A stretch of 64,000 nucleotides of DNA from Apis mellifera (taxonomy: Eukaryota > Arthropoda > Insecta > Hymenoptera > Apidae): contig NC_037638.1 of the NCBI RefSeq assembly GCF_003254395.2, positions 16,043,086 through 16,107,085 of the forward strand, in the 5' to 3' direction. Numbering within the stretch: the first letter of the stretch is position 1; every line of letters starts with the position of its first letter. The notes below the pieces were generated by a model. The model ran no database searches. It saw only the letters and a program-made list of their open reading frames with translations, and was not told the DNA's origin. Shown here piece by piece: positions 49,001 through 61,957 of this stretch. Both the position numbers and the translations under genes were made by a program.

Positions 49001-52000
49001 ATTTCAATAACGATCGATCTTAAACTTTGTGATAGATGCAAAGACGCAACAATTTTCGATATTAAATAAATGAAACTTTTCTTCTTCAAACTTTTGAATA
49101 ATAAATATCTCAAAATTGGATATAAACTATGATATTTTCATTTGACTTTAGGACAATTAATTATTTGTAACAAATATGCCTCGATCTTCGAAAAAAATAA
49201 TTCAATTGGAAATTAATTAATGGTATTGTGGCCAAAATTAATTATGCGCTGCGTTTCGAATTCTGATACATAGAGAAGAGAAATTGATTACATCGTGGCA
49301 GGTAAATTGATCGTCGTGGGACACCGAAAAGCCGATGGGAATTTCCAATTAGCAGCAATTCCAAAAAGCATTCGAATCTTTGACGAACAGATTCAAATCG
49401 AGCGTTGCCTCTTTAAGGCGAATCATTTAAGCAAAATTCGTCATTGCTTTTGATTTCGATTCGTGACTGGTTTTATTGATATTGATTCATTAATATCGAT
49501 AAAAATATTGTCGAAATTCTACGGTGAATTTAAAGGATCGATTCAATTTAGAAATGAAACTTCAAAGGACGATGAAATCAATTTCACGGAATTTGTTCCT
49601 GTTTTAATTCATTTTGAAACTTTTGGGTCACTTTGATATCGTAGATTATCTTGAAATTTCTAATATGCATCGACGATCTCTGATAAAAATAAAATTACTC
49701 TAAAATTATTCAAATTACTCTTCAAATTAATTTTCGCTTCGCTCAAATTTCTAATAATATGTTCATTAAAATTTTGAATATCCTATTTGTGTTAAAAGAG
49801 AATTAATTTAACCCTTTATCGATTGAAATTGTATAATTACGATCGGAGAATAATAATAAAAAATTGTTTAGATTTTTTTACTTTGAAGTTCAACTACTTT
49901 TGAATTCGACTGTTCGCGTAGCTTGCACGACAAGTAACCGTGAGATACCCTTAAGGAAAAAAAAAAAAACTCTTTGAAAGCTTCAGTAGCAGTTTTTGGC
50001 AAGCCGACAACGCTATTATCTTTCCCCGCTTTGTTCGATCATCTCCTTTCTGCACGATACCTTTTCCTTTTTTTTTTTCTCAATAAAACTGAAGAGGTAA
50101 CAATGAACTTGAAAGAAAAGATTCCCTTCCCTCTGTTTTCATCTCTAAAGGCGCAATGACGATTAAAAATTCGACGAAACATAATTTTCTTATGCTTGTA
50201 AAATTTAATTTTTTAAAAATTTAATTTGTATTAAATTGGATATCAAATTTATTGGGAAAGAGAGATAATATCAATAATTAATTTAATTCTTCTTCTTCCT
50301 ATAATTTATCGGGCATTATCGATGATTAAAATATTTAGTGATAAATATTCTCTTTGTAATAAATTACTTATCGAATTTCTATACCTTGGTTTTCCACGAA
50401 ATCTCTGGTTTAATATCAAAAGACAAATATTCACGTTCATTCATACATTGTGCGCGTGTACGATACGACGAAGATGCATGGAATTTCAAGATATCGCTTG
50501 GAAAATACAGGGTCTCTCAAAAGGAAAGTTCGATTCGATCCATAATGCACGATATGCAAGAATAAATAAAAACGAATAAAATATAAACAATTGTATATGT
50601 AAAAATAAAATTAACTCGTGTGAAATTTATGATATTCTTTTCTTATTGGAGAGATATTGCCAACTGTATAAAATAACACAAGTTTTGAATCATTCTATAG
50701 TAATTCATCGATTTCACAGACTGCAAGACGCCACCTTGTTCGTTTCCCATTGAAACATACCCTCTATGGAAACATGAAACTCAGAGTGATGTTGAGACTT
50801 CATTCCATTAATATATCCAGCATTGCAGTTACCAAGTTTTTGAGCATTTCATCAGCATGATGTTCCATTCTGTATCATTTCATCGTTATATTTTTCAAAA
50901 ATACATTATTGAATTCTTTTTTTAAAGAATGATACGAATTTCATTGAAGTATGTAAATTAAACTACTGAAGAAAAATATTTAAATATCTGTAAAGAGAAT
51001 TTAATGACTACGATTATATTATATTTATTGATAAAGTGAAGTATTTATTCTACTTGTTTAGTTTATTCCATTTATAATAAAACATAAAATATTCCCATAT
51101 TTTTTAGATAGATGCATATTTTGTGATATTTTCTTAGGACGATAATTTTTCAGAAGTAAATTATATTATAATAATTATATAACAAATTTATATAATAAAA
51201 TTACTGATGTTTTACATAGTTTGATACATATCTGGAATAATACAATATTTTCTCAATATTAATTGAATATTTTTCTTATTTTTCTTGTTCTGAATAAAAA
51301 TCTATAATCTAATTATGACAAAACAAGTAGAATGAAACAATCAAACTAGTATATTAATTGAAAGATTATAATTCATTAATTTTCAAAATAATTCATTTAA
51401 TCCAAGTCTAGAAATTAAAATTCCCATTTAATCGAGAAAATTTCGTGATATATTTTACTACATATTCCTTACAATTTCTGCCGGATAACCGAACAGTGAA
51501 AAATAAATCATAATTTCCGTTCATGTCGGTGCTCTCGTATAATTCTTTCGAGTCAAAGCACCCTTCCATTTATAGCTCAGCACGGGAAAAACTCAGGCGA
51601 CTCGTAGTCTGGCAAATAAAGTTTCCTATTACTACGTCAACTGGAACTTCCACTATTTACGCGAACTGCGTAATTTCATACTTTCGTAATTTCACCACGA
51701 AGATCGAGCAAAGAATCGTCCAGTTTTCTCATCTCAGTTAGAGAGTTATAATCGACGAGGAAGGAAATCGATGAAGATTAATGTTTTTTAAGAGGAAATT
51801 ATCATCTATTATACAAGACTTTGCAAATTTATGGAGTGTACCATCATTTGTGATAGAAATTAAAATGTGTAATACTTATTTATTAAAATAATATTTTATC
51901 GTAAAGGCGACAAAAAAATTATATATACATAAAAATATATTTACTTTCTATATATTAAATTATGAATTTTAGTTTAGTAGTAGGAGATATTAGTATTGCA

Positions 52001-55000
52001 ATCGCTCGTTAAGTTTTCCAATTAACTTTACAGATTAATTTTCCAGGGATACGATATAATAATAAGCGAGTTCAAACGTTCAGGTTGAAACGTTGCAAAT
52101 TTTCTGGTTAACATCGTTAACCATGTTTTCGAATTTCAAAAGCATTTGAACGCTCGTTTCACGTAACAAAATTGGATCAAATTCTCATTGTCTGTATTTC
52201 ATCGTCCCTTCCCTCAATAAAGATAATCGTATTTTTCTTGTTTTATTATAACAACTATTTAGCTTTTATTTAATAAATTATTGCAATTATTTTAAATTAC
52301 TTATTTAACACAATATACTTTATCAATCATGATAGTATTTTGCAAATAGAACGAATAAGTGTAATTTATTAACAAAATGAAGCTAGAAGTTTATACAAAG
52401 AAATTCAGGCATTTTTCTTCAACAGAAAAGATATAAAAACTATAGAGAATAACTATTTTATAAATAGTTAATATAACACCGATACTATAAAACTTGCGTA
52501 TAATTTTTCAGGAATAAAACTCTTTTAATTTACGTTAAATCTAAAAACTTTCCAATATATAATTTTATCAATCTCACAAATTCTCACAAAATTCTCTCTA
52601 AATTTTTCTAAAATTAAAAATAAAAAGAAATAATATCTCTTCAGAATTCTTCCAATTTATGTCAAGTCTTTCCAACACTGTTACTCTATTGCAATTTCTC
52701 TCATCATTCAAATCTCGATGATCAAACGTGCAAGTATCATAAATGTAAACCGTAAAACCCTCAGACGTCGAATCAAACATGAACGTCTGAAACTCGAGAG
52801 ACGGATAGAGTTTAAAGATCGGAGTACAAAGGGTTAAATCGTGTACAGGAAGTAAGGAGCGGATCGATCGTCCGTGAAATTTCGAAGCTGTATAGATCCG
52901 ATTCGGTAGAAGGCTAATCGAATTCGGTGCGCAGCGTTCACGTTATCCTGGTGATAGGATATCTTCGGTTTGTCGCGGTCCAACGGTGAAATTGACCGCG
53001 TAATCATCCGATATCGACGCTTTATCGGGCTCGGTGACCGTGCACTGTGGATATTTATACACGATACCGTGTTTTATGCCTGTTCTCGGGCACAAAGGCC
53101 GCTCGATAGCTGTTTTCCACCACGAGGACTCCTTCCCATTCGACGCTCTCCGCATCCGGTTTTTCGATCACCAGCCGAGGAATCCCGGATGATGGTTTTT
53201 CACGGTGATCGAGTCGAAAAGCGTGCGAGTTGAAATGCGAGGAACGCAAGGAGAGGAGGATAAAAAACGAGGATAACGTTTTTGCAGATTTCTTGATTGA
53301 TGGTGGAAACGTGTTGGATGGATTTTGCTGGCGGTGTAATTTTTTTTAAAGGTTACATCGGAAGGGTTTGTATCGGAATTCGATAAAGAAATTTTCTTTA
53401 TAGATGATGCGGATACAATGATGATGAATATTTTGCTCCTTTTGTGAAGGAAGGAGTATTTTCTTCTATCGCATATATATGTATATCGATATATGTAACA
53501 GTTTTCGTTGCAAGAATTTTTTTTCTAAATAAAAACGGAAAGATATACAATTCTTCGTGACACGCGTCAATAAAAAATAATAGTGTCATACTTATTTCAT
53601 CGATGCGGCAAAGAGATAATATAAAATTCATCAAGGAATTCAATCTCTATAAAGCATAAAGCATCTAATCCACTTTAAAGTCCTCGTATAGAAGGTTGTT
53701 GCAGGCAACAATGGGCGTAATTGCGAACATTCTGCAGGATTATAATTTTCCAGCTTTCCTATTTTCGTTCGGTGAATAGAGGGAATTATATAGTTGGCGT
53801 CAGTGGTTCGAAGTTTCCGTCAAAACGGAACGGTGAAAACTTCTAAAGAACATCAGCTTATGAATTTCTTCAAACCTTACGCGAAAAGGCAATTAACTGT
53901 TGCATAATCACAATTTGAATATTTCTATTCCGAGTGTGGCAGAGAAGTTTCATTCGATTACAAATCTTGGTGTTGATACATTTCTTTCTTTCTTTCTTTT
54001 TTTTTTTTTTTTACAGAGGAGGAGTAAATTGCCAGGAGAATTGCTCATGCACGATCTCGAAATCTCGTTGTTGAAACGATTATCTGCTTAGAATTAACGA
54101 TTCTTTTAAAGCACCTATTTTTTGCTGCTAGATTGACCAGAAGCCCCGCCGGTTCCAAATAACGCGATATTCTGAATACCAAGGTGAATCGCCTAAAGCC
54201 ATCCAAGTGTTCCATTAACAACGTTTATTTTCGTTTGACTGAACCCCGATCATTAGCTGTGGCTAGTAACATTATTGCTCGTAACAGCAACAGGAATAAT
54301 GATATTCAATTTGAATGCGAATTTCGATAAATTATAATTTCGATTATAAAATATTCTATCTGTATAAGAAATAGAAAAAAAGATATGGGATATCTATTTT
54401 TCGCAAATATAATCTGATCTTCGTGACAACTATAATTTCTAATCAACACGTACTTAACGAAGTTAATTCGAATATCATCAAATTTTCAACAATTCTTATA
54501 GCCTTCGAAACATACGCTTTCTTCTCCATGGAAAAAGAAAATTTTGCAAGCAGAACGAGAGGAGGCTAAGAAAAGAGAGAGAGAAAATAAAACACAACTA
54601 AAACACATAGGAAAGTAAGAAGAAGAAAGAAAGAAAAGAAAACGTTTGAGATCTGTCGGGTTAACGCTTACCCCTGAATGGAGTACGAGTTTGGTATCCC
54701 ATCCAGGCTTTCCCTGCTGATGTCGTCGGCCATGGCGACCTTCAGCTGATGCCCAAAGCTCGCTAGGTCTTCCCTGAAAGCCTCGCTGCCGGGCGTAAGG
54801 GCGCCGCTCGTCAGTGGCAGGGGTGTCGCGTTACTCCCTTCGCCCTCCCCGCCCTCCTCGCCCTCCTCCCCGCCCACGAGGACCACCTCGTCTTCGTTGT
54901 AGATCTTGAAGTAGGCGATGGTGAGATATATCACCGAGATTATGAAAGACGGTATCGGAATCGCCATCGCGTACACCAGATTCATGTACACCTGCGGGTA

Positions 55001-58000
55001 GACGTATCACGTCACGAATGGAACCACGTTGCCTGAACGAACGTCAACATTTTTCCTCTACTTCGCTGTTTCGAGGAGAATTGTTGCGCGTGGACAAGCA
55101 GAGATTTTGTAAGAGGATCGCGAAAAATTTGTCGCACGGAACGTTTTAAATCGTGGTTGGAATTTTTTCCCTCCTGTTTTGCTACAGTTTTATCGATTTT
55201 TCGACTGGAAAGTATCAATGTAGAGCAAGGAAATTAATAGTTGGAAGGATTATTGAAATATCTCGTAAAAGTATTTAGCTGTATCACGTTAACTCGTTGC
55301 GGATGAATACTCTTTCGATTTTGACTCTCTATTCTTTTACGTAAAAATAAATTATTAAATTAAAAATTATTTAAAGAATGTATATGTTATTATTCTACGA
55401 ATTTTTATTATAAATATTGTACATGTTAAAACTTAATTTTATTTTATTTAAGCGACGTTTTCGTTCGCAAAGTAATCTAAAATTACTAAATAATTACTAA
55501 TAACGAATAAAAGAGATAACAAAGATAACAATTTTTCCAGAATCTCGATCTTGTCACCACTAGAAGTATGATTAAAAAGCTGGAGAAAAATAAAAATCTC
55601 TTCCATATATATATCTCATTTCTCTCTCGAGCCATGTTTTCGTCTCAACTTTAGAATTTGATGGAGTCAAATATTCCATCTCGAGGGTGTCATTAATTTA
55701 CGAATAATTAACACACGCAGAAAAATGGCAAGCAGACAAGATCGACGATGTTATCGTCGCTTTATAAGAATGTTCGTCCCATCCTTCTCCCTCTTTCAAC
55801 CCTTCTGTTTTTTTCCCCTTCTCGTTCGCACGGATTCAATTGGAACCGCGGCTGAAGAGGTGGCGAGCGAGAAATTTTCTTTTCTTGCTGGCCACGCGGC
55901 ACGAGTTTCATCGGTCCCCGTCTTTGTCGTCGGCCAGGGCATTCAGCCTACTTGAAATGCATTGTTCGTCGTTGTGCAGGTGGCTATGTTTCCGTAAACG
56001 TAACGGAATTCCAATGCCCGCGGAAAATCGTTTTCCACGCCGAAATACTGATGGATCCAACGCCTGTTTCTTCTTTAAAAATCGCTTCAGGATTATTCGT
56101 CGAACCGTGGACGATTAATTATTTTTTAAAAATTCTTTCGTTCCTCTTTATCTTGAATTCTCTCTCTCTTTTTTTTTTCTTACTCGATTCTCGATATTCA
56201 CGAGCCGAAAAATTTGCTTCGTCACGCGAAATGTTGAGAGCAGCCCTGAAGATTTTAGCTTCAAAAAGAAAATTGCCGATTCCATTATTATGCAATTACA
56301 TTCTTCGCTCGATTTTTTCGATTTTGCCTTTCGATTTCGTCTTTCACGATAACAATCGCGGTTCTTTCTTCTTTCTTCCTTCTTCCTCCCTATTGTAACG
56401 TTCTCTCTGATGCAACCGCCATCAATTACCCCGACTTTGAGGCTCTTTGTGTCCCAATTAAAACAGATACCGATCTCGGTTAATAATGAGCACTGTTACG
56501 TACTTTATACCCATTTACAGAGAACGTTGTTGTTCCCCTGCATAATGTGCTATGTCCTCAATAGGCACCTGCAGTATCGATTCACGAAGACGGTAAACTT
56601 GTACGAAAGTCACACAACACGTATAAAAGACCACTTTCGCGTGACTTGTACGTGCAAGTACCGGCGTTTGAAATTCAGTAACCTGGTTACACTTCGAACC
56701 GAAAGACACGTCACCGCAATTCGATCCCCCCTCTCGATTTCCATCCAACTGCAATTGGCAATTCGAATTATCTTCCACTATGGATAGATCAGAAATCAAT
56801 ATGGCATCGATGTTACGTCTCTTAAAAAGGAAACTTTGGATTTATCGAGCAAAACTTATTCGCTTCAACTTCTGGCAATGTCGATTCCAAATCGTTTTGG
56901 TATCTGTGAAATGCATCCAATTTGATTGAGTGGTTGGCGTAGAGGTAGAAAGATATTTGAGAAGATTCTTGTGCCAGGTTTTTGCATTTGTTAAGCGATG
57001 GTACGATAAAATTTATTGATTTTGATGCGTGGATGGAAAACTTGATCTCTATTTGCTTCAGAATTACGCCTTTGATTTTATTCTATAATAATATTTAATA
57101 AGTGGTTTTCCAATTTTTTAGAAGAGGTTCAAGGGAAGAAGTTTGAGAGATAAACTTTTTGTTAGTAGATGTGATTGTAGATAATTTTTATGGAAACCAA
57201 GGGAAAAAAGGGAATATACTGGAATTCGAATTTGCGAGTCTCAAATCCGAAAGGAGCTTGAAACTCTATCTCTTCTTCTTCTTTATTTGTTCCTATTTGC
57301 ATTTTGGATATACAGATCCCTATATCTTATTTTTCAATTGTATTTCCACATAAGATCAAGATTCAGGGAAAATTGTTATCATCTACATTTTTCATACAGA
57401 ATATAATACCACGAATAGAAATCTACTTTCAACTTTTTCCATCCCATTCCATTAAACTTTCAAAAACAGCAAAGAGCTTAGGATGAAAAGAAGAAAGAAT
57501 CCCTTATTTTTGATGCAAACGCGAAACAAAAATATATCAAATCATTACAGAGTGTACGTATAGTATAAAAATAGGATAATTGTTTGCAAAAAGATATCAC
57601 TCTCCGATCATGATGATTTTTTAATAGATTGTCAAAAGCTTTTCTTCGAAACAATTGGATTAATCTTAAATCGAATTTTTATTTAATTTTGATTAGAATT
57701 AATCAATGCTATTTATTCAACTTTCTGATTTATATCTCATCTGGATTAATTTTTAATTTTAAATAACGAAACCTTCACAAAAAAAAATTCAAGAGTGGTA
57801 TCTTTTCAAAAATATTTACTTTTAAAAGTAAGAAAGGAAAGATAGAAAATTGTAGAGAGACCTGCCACATGTCGAGGTCGCTGATGACTATCCCGGGGTC
57901 CACTTTCGAGTAGTAACAGCTAAAGTTCTGCCCTATGATGGCGTACTGCCGGTAGAAAATACTGCAATTCAGCATTGGAGGGTATCCACAGCCTTTTACG

Positions 58001-59359
58001 TTGGGGAACAGCTTGGCCCCGATGAAGTACCACTCGGAGTCGTTGCCCATGAGCCCTGCGAACTTCGCCTCGTTATCATCCAGTCCTCACCGTCTCGTCG
58101 ACAAACATTTCCCATCGAGGGGAGGGAAATGAAAATGGCGGGCATTGTTAGTGTTGCTTCATCGAGCGACAGTGTTCGATTAATTCGAGTGTTCGAACGA
58201 CAACGAATTTTGCTGTTTCGTTAGTGGAACGCTTTCGCTTTCGCGATCTACCCGCTTCTCGACATTTAGAAATTGGAATTTCAACTATCGCGCGGGGTTG
58301 TCGATGGTTTATTGCCATCGTTGCACGCGAGTGCATTTGTCATCATTTTTGGAGCAAGAGTATATTTGGATAGAATAATTAAACCATGCCGAAGTGAAAC
58401 TCTCGTTAATCTCACGGAGACGTGTCTATATTTGATTTCTTTGAAGTTGGTGATTTGTACTTAGTTGTGCAATAAATTTTTATAATTTTTTTACCATTTT
58501 TCAGATAAATGAAATGTACGTCCAATTTAAAAATGAAAATGGGATTAAAAATGTAATGATTATCATATAAATACTGAATTATGTGTATGACTATTTCTTT
58601 TGCAAAGTTACTTTCAATTAATCCACTCCAGAGTACAATATTTTTTCGAAATGAACTACATATAACCCCACATGACTTATTCAACAGAATATTGTATCGA
58701 GTCATGGACATAAAAATTTTCTCAATCAACAATAGATTATCCATAAGAAAAACAATAATAATAAAAAAGAAACTTCCCTCCATATTTATCATTTTATCCA
58801 ATTAAAAAGAGAAAGAGAGAGATAAAGATTTAAGAAACTTAAGAAATCTTCTTGTCATTCTTGTTTTAAACATTCACGTTTCCACCAAACGACACGTTGC
58901 CCTATTATCTTCGAACAACAATGAAATTCAACGTAGATATCGAACTAATAGTCTCACAAATACTTCTACGATAATTAATTACAATGATCAACGAATAAGT
59001 CTCGAGCAAATTTTATAAGATAATCTGGCTCGTATAATTGAAAACACCATTAGAACACACTTGTTCTATACCTGTAGGAAAGGGTTTCGGCAGTCCTGCT
59101 TCGTCGTCCTCGGCGAAATCCTCGTCAAGGTCCTCGACGTAATCGTACTCCCTTAGGGAGCGGTCATAACGCGGTTTTCCCATCGTCGTGCTGTCTTCGT
59201 CATCCTCGACACCTCCTACCGCTCCGCCTCCCTCACCCTGTCCATCGCTATCCTCGGACGTATTAGTCGGTAGCTTGTAGTTGACGCGTATTTGCGTGCA
59301 ATCGTACAGCTCCTTGGTGCAACCCTCTCTACAGGATGTCCATGAGCAGTTGCTCGTAC
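45977..59359 (-). CDS. tipE: TipE, sodium-channel auxiliary subunit (5' partial)
   Basis: Two-pass membrane protein that associates with the insect voltage-gated sodium channel Para and raises its current. Visible exons in transcript order are 59072-59359, 57862-58055, 54672-54991 and 45977-46040, all GT-AG with matching phases (1, 0, 2). Seen: the extracellular loop with NCSWTSCREGC and YDCTQIRVNYK, a Glu/Asp-rich insert, a second conserved block (GAKLFPNVKGCGYPPMLNC, FSCYYSKVDP), TM2 (LVYAMAIPIPSFIISVIYLT), a Glu/Gly-rich cytoplasmic stretch, FGHQLKVAMADDISR and the C-terminal NLSKTMTTSIS...GPTAAV. Five N-glycosylation sequons lie in the loop. The strong match over TM2 and the C-terminus favours TipE itself over the TEH paralogs. 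The exon with the start codon and TM1 was not found within 4.6 kb upstream and is probably outside the window. Confidence 0.93.
46041..54671 (-). other. tipE intron, 8.6 kb
   Basis: A large intron separating TM2 from the 21-codon terminal exon. It is mostly AT-rich; a GC-richer island lies at about 52840-53260. No TEH paralog (TM segment plus CREGC-type cysteine signature) was recognised inside it. Confidence 0.7.
54672..54991 (-). CDS. tipE: tipE exon, TM2 and cytoplasmic tail
   Basis: Acceptor CTACCCGCAG|GTG. The exon encodes TM2 and then a cytoplasmic tail with a Glu/Gly repeat and the conserved FGHQLKVAMADDISRESLDG. The donor is CAGGG|GTAAGC, phase 2. If unspliced, an immediate TAA would end the protein at SYSIQG. 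Confidence 0.95.
54992..57861 (-). other. tipE intron, 2.9 kb
   Basis: GT...AG intron. GC-richer patches at about 55720-56060 and 56400-56790 have open frames on the + strand with no recognisable product. Confidence 0.75.
57862..58055 (-). CDS. tipE: tipE exon, second part of extracellular loop
   Basis: Acceptor GTTCGCAG|GG and donor TGGCAG|GTCTCT, 194 nt. Encodes GLMGNDSEWYFIGAKLFPNV through KVDPGIVISDLDMWQ with three conserved cysteines and sequons NDS, NCS and NFS. Confidence 0.96.
58056..59071 (-). other. tipE intron, 1.0 kb
   Basis: AT-rich intron with GT...AG ends. Open frames on both strands are unrecognised. Confidence 0.8.
59072..59359 (-). CDS. tipE: tipE exon, first part of extracellular loop
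   Basis: Acceptor GAGTCCAG|GT and donor ACAG|GTATAG, 288 nt, phase 1 at both ends. It carries NCSWTSCREGCTKELYDC, the TipE-family cysteine signature, then a low-complexity acidic insert (GQGEGGG, VEDDEDS, EDLDEDFAEDDEAG) before PKPFPTG. Confidence 0.95.
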
Positions 59360-61818
59360 CTGGACTCAACGGATCGTTCATGGGCTTTACGTTTGATGAG
59401 GCGGCACTCGTCAATGACGAGGATTTGACGGGGAGCAGACAAGACGAAGAGACTAGATCACGACAGAGATTGGTGCACGCCGAAAAAAAAATGATGATTA
59501 TGCATCCGTAAGGGGAGGTAAATAGAAGATCGAAGAGTTTAAATTTCCGAAGGAAGTGATTTCCTTTTGGGGTGAGAGATGTTGGAGAGATTGGAAAATG
59601 AATACTTGAGAATCTTTTTCTAGTTTGCTGTTGTTTCTTCCCGCGCATATTTATAAAAAGTGTTTGCATTACATCCTTTAAAATGGAATAATTTTTTTAA
59701 TGTCGAACCAAATCCAATTTTAGATGTTAGAATTAATTTACTAGACAACACGAGTGAAGAAAAAAAGTACTGTTAATTATTTCAAATTGTAAATTTATTA
59801 AATAAGTTGAAAATTGAAACGACAGCAAGCTTAAATTAAAATTAAGTATTCTCATACAAACTATATATAAATGTGATTAAAAGATACAATTTTTCGACGT
59901 GCATCGTGTTACACGAGACAATCAGAGATAAACGAAGATAGGGGAAGTTGAGAGACACATATGGGGTAAGTGTCACGACCTAAAAGAATCGAAGCGCATA
60001 AATCGTTGAAAAAAAAAGACAGGATCAGAAGACGAGAAGGTGAAGTTGACCAGGGAAGAGAAAAATGCACGGTGACTTTTTCGAGAATCTTGAGAACAGA
60101 GAAAACTATAGCAAAAAGTTTTCAACACGGTCCCTGAGGCAAGTTACGAAATCCTTGCCCTGACCTCCTCGAAACTTTCATGGAGGAAAACTCTATGATG
60201 TAGTCGTCACACCTTTTGGATAATGTCCAATTTCCGAAGTTTCGTACGACTTTTTAAAATGCACGTTGGTTACTGATGGCTCGTATGGGCAGCCACGGTT
60301 CGAGTCACGTGCGCGGAACAGTGCGAAAACTTCGAAATTAAATTAATAAATTTAGCGAGATTTGTTCAATGAAAAAATTTGTTGTCGAACGATGAATGGA
60401 AATTTAATGAAATAATATTTTTAGAAATAAATACTATAAATTGAGATTTCGAGTGAATTTTCAAATTGGAAAAAATTGAACGATCGATTTGTTTCTGAAT
60501 ATTGTAATATTGCGAGTCTATTTTCGCAATTTAAGTGGAAATCTTAATTATTACTATACTCATGTTGATGGTTAATCCGAATCGTTAACTAACCATGATT
60601 GCAAAACTGCTCTCGTGTTGGGGGATGAATGTAATCTAACTTCGTGCATTTTCTTCCTTGAGCAAATTTGCCCTCGTATTCTCGGTAAAATCCTATTACG
60701 AGATATCTAAGTGTAATAATCTTGGCTGGTAATTATCGTTATCACTTGTCCAATTGCAGTTGAGGTGCCAAACAACATTATCATCACGAATGACAAACGT
60801 TTTGAATCTTCAATTAACGAGATAATGAAATAACGAAAACTGTAGAATATATATTACGAAAATGTTATAAGACGTTACACAATATTTCAATAGTTTAAAT
60901 TTTTAATCATCTTTCGTACAATTGTTAAATTTTCTATGGAACTCGTTTCAATAATTTTTTTATTATGCATTTAACGAACGAAATAAATACGCATTCAAGG
61001 ACTCGAATGTATTAATTTAAAGATACGAAAAATTTATATCAGATTTAACGAAAAAAAAGTTGCAATTTAATCATTTGAACGAGCATGAATAATAGAGAAG
61101 ATCAAAAGTGCAGTGAGAGAGAGTGAGAGAATAGAGAAACCATAACAATTAATAGAATATGAAATACTAACGGAGATCAATATGATGAAATATATATATA
61201 TATAATGTTCAGAGAATGAAAACTCATTCACACACATATATACATATATGTAAGAGAGTTGGGAATTGCAATTTAATGTATGTGTACTCATTGTGAAATC
61301 ATTTCATTATGTATTTTAAAAAAATGGGACGATATATTTTAAATAATTTAATTTTTATGAATTCAAGAGTATTAAGAAAATTTTAAAAATATTTTTTAAT
61401 TCATATTTCACATTTCGCAATTAAATTATAACTAATTAATTCAGAATGAATTAACATCTTTCAATAATTAAGAGAATTATTGTTTAATTATTAGTAAAAC
61501 CTCTTAATAACAAAGCAATTTTTGAAGGGTTGAAATCAACTTTAAAAAGTTTCAGTATTTTTAAATAGACGCATAGAGGAAAAATTTTAAAACGTTCAGG
61601 TTTTTAATACTCTATCTGTCTTTATAGTGAAAAAAAATAATCTAGAACAGCAAAATTGTATTTAATGGATAAAAAAATAGTATAAAAACTTTAGGAAAAT
61701 TTCTTTCACACGTCGTCTAATAAAACTAATCCTCCCAACTTCTGAAACCAATTCGAATTATTACATTTAATTAGAAAAAAAAAAAAAAAAAAAGAAAAAA
61801 AAATAAAGATTTCAAAAG

Positions 61819-61847
61819 ATGTGTCAATACTTTTGAGAGCCACTGTA
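61819..61847 (-). mobile_element. Tc1/mariner-like terminal repeat, solitary
   Basis: Read on the - strand from the TA at 61846-61847: TACAGTGGCTCTCAAAAGTA followed by TTGACACATC. The opening CAGTGNC...CAAAAGTATTNACAC is the hallmark of Tc1-like inverted repeats and starts at a TA dinucleotide, the family target site. The internal side (lower coordinates) begins with an A-rich run, and no inverted partner or transposase was found within the next 1.8 kb, so it is probably a truncated relic. Confidence 0.45.
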
Positions 61848-61957
61848 CATAACCCAGCACTGCATGTGCATCTCGAAGCAGACGTCGGAACACTCGATCG
61901 TAAGAGAATACCTGCAGCGTATACGGCCGCTGGCATTCGACAGAGGACCTGAAGTGT
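61848..61957 (-). other. Cysteine-rich exon-like open frame
   Basis: On the - strand a good pyrimidine tract and acceptor (CTTACACTTCAG|GT) precede an open frame with RIRCRYSLTIECSDVCFEMH and QCWVMY. The spacing C-x3-C-x6-C equals that of the TipE-family signature CREGCTKELYDC, and the acceptor phase (G|GT) is the same as in the tipE exon at 59359. The frame runs directly into the Tc1-like repeat. It may be part of a TipE paralog, an alternative exon, or chance. Confidence 0.2.

Noticed and set aside
54668..54673. In-frame TAA as the true end of TipE
   Set aside because: The TAA is part of a strong donor (GGG|TAAGC context read as GG|GTAAGC), and splicing to 46040 restores the conserved TipE C-terminus in phase. 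Kept only as a possible short isoform.
60290..60330. tRNA-like B box GGTTCGAGTCA
   Set aside because: No A box, acceptor stem or T arm could be paired around it.
61067..61291. - strand frame with hydrophobic residues as the tipE TM1 exon
   Set aside because: The Tyr/Ile-rich stretch translates AT microsatellites, lacks the conserved TM1 region of TipE and has no suitable phase-1 donor.
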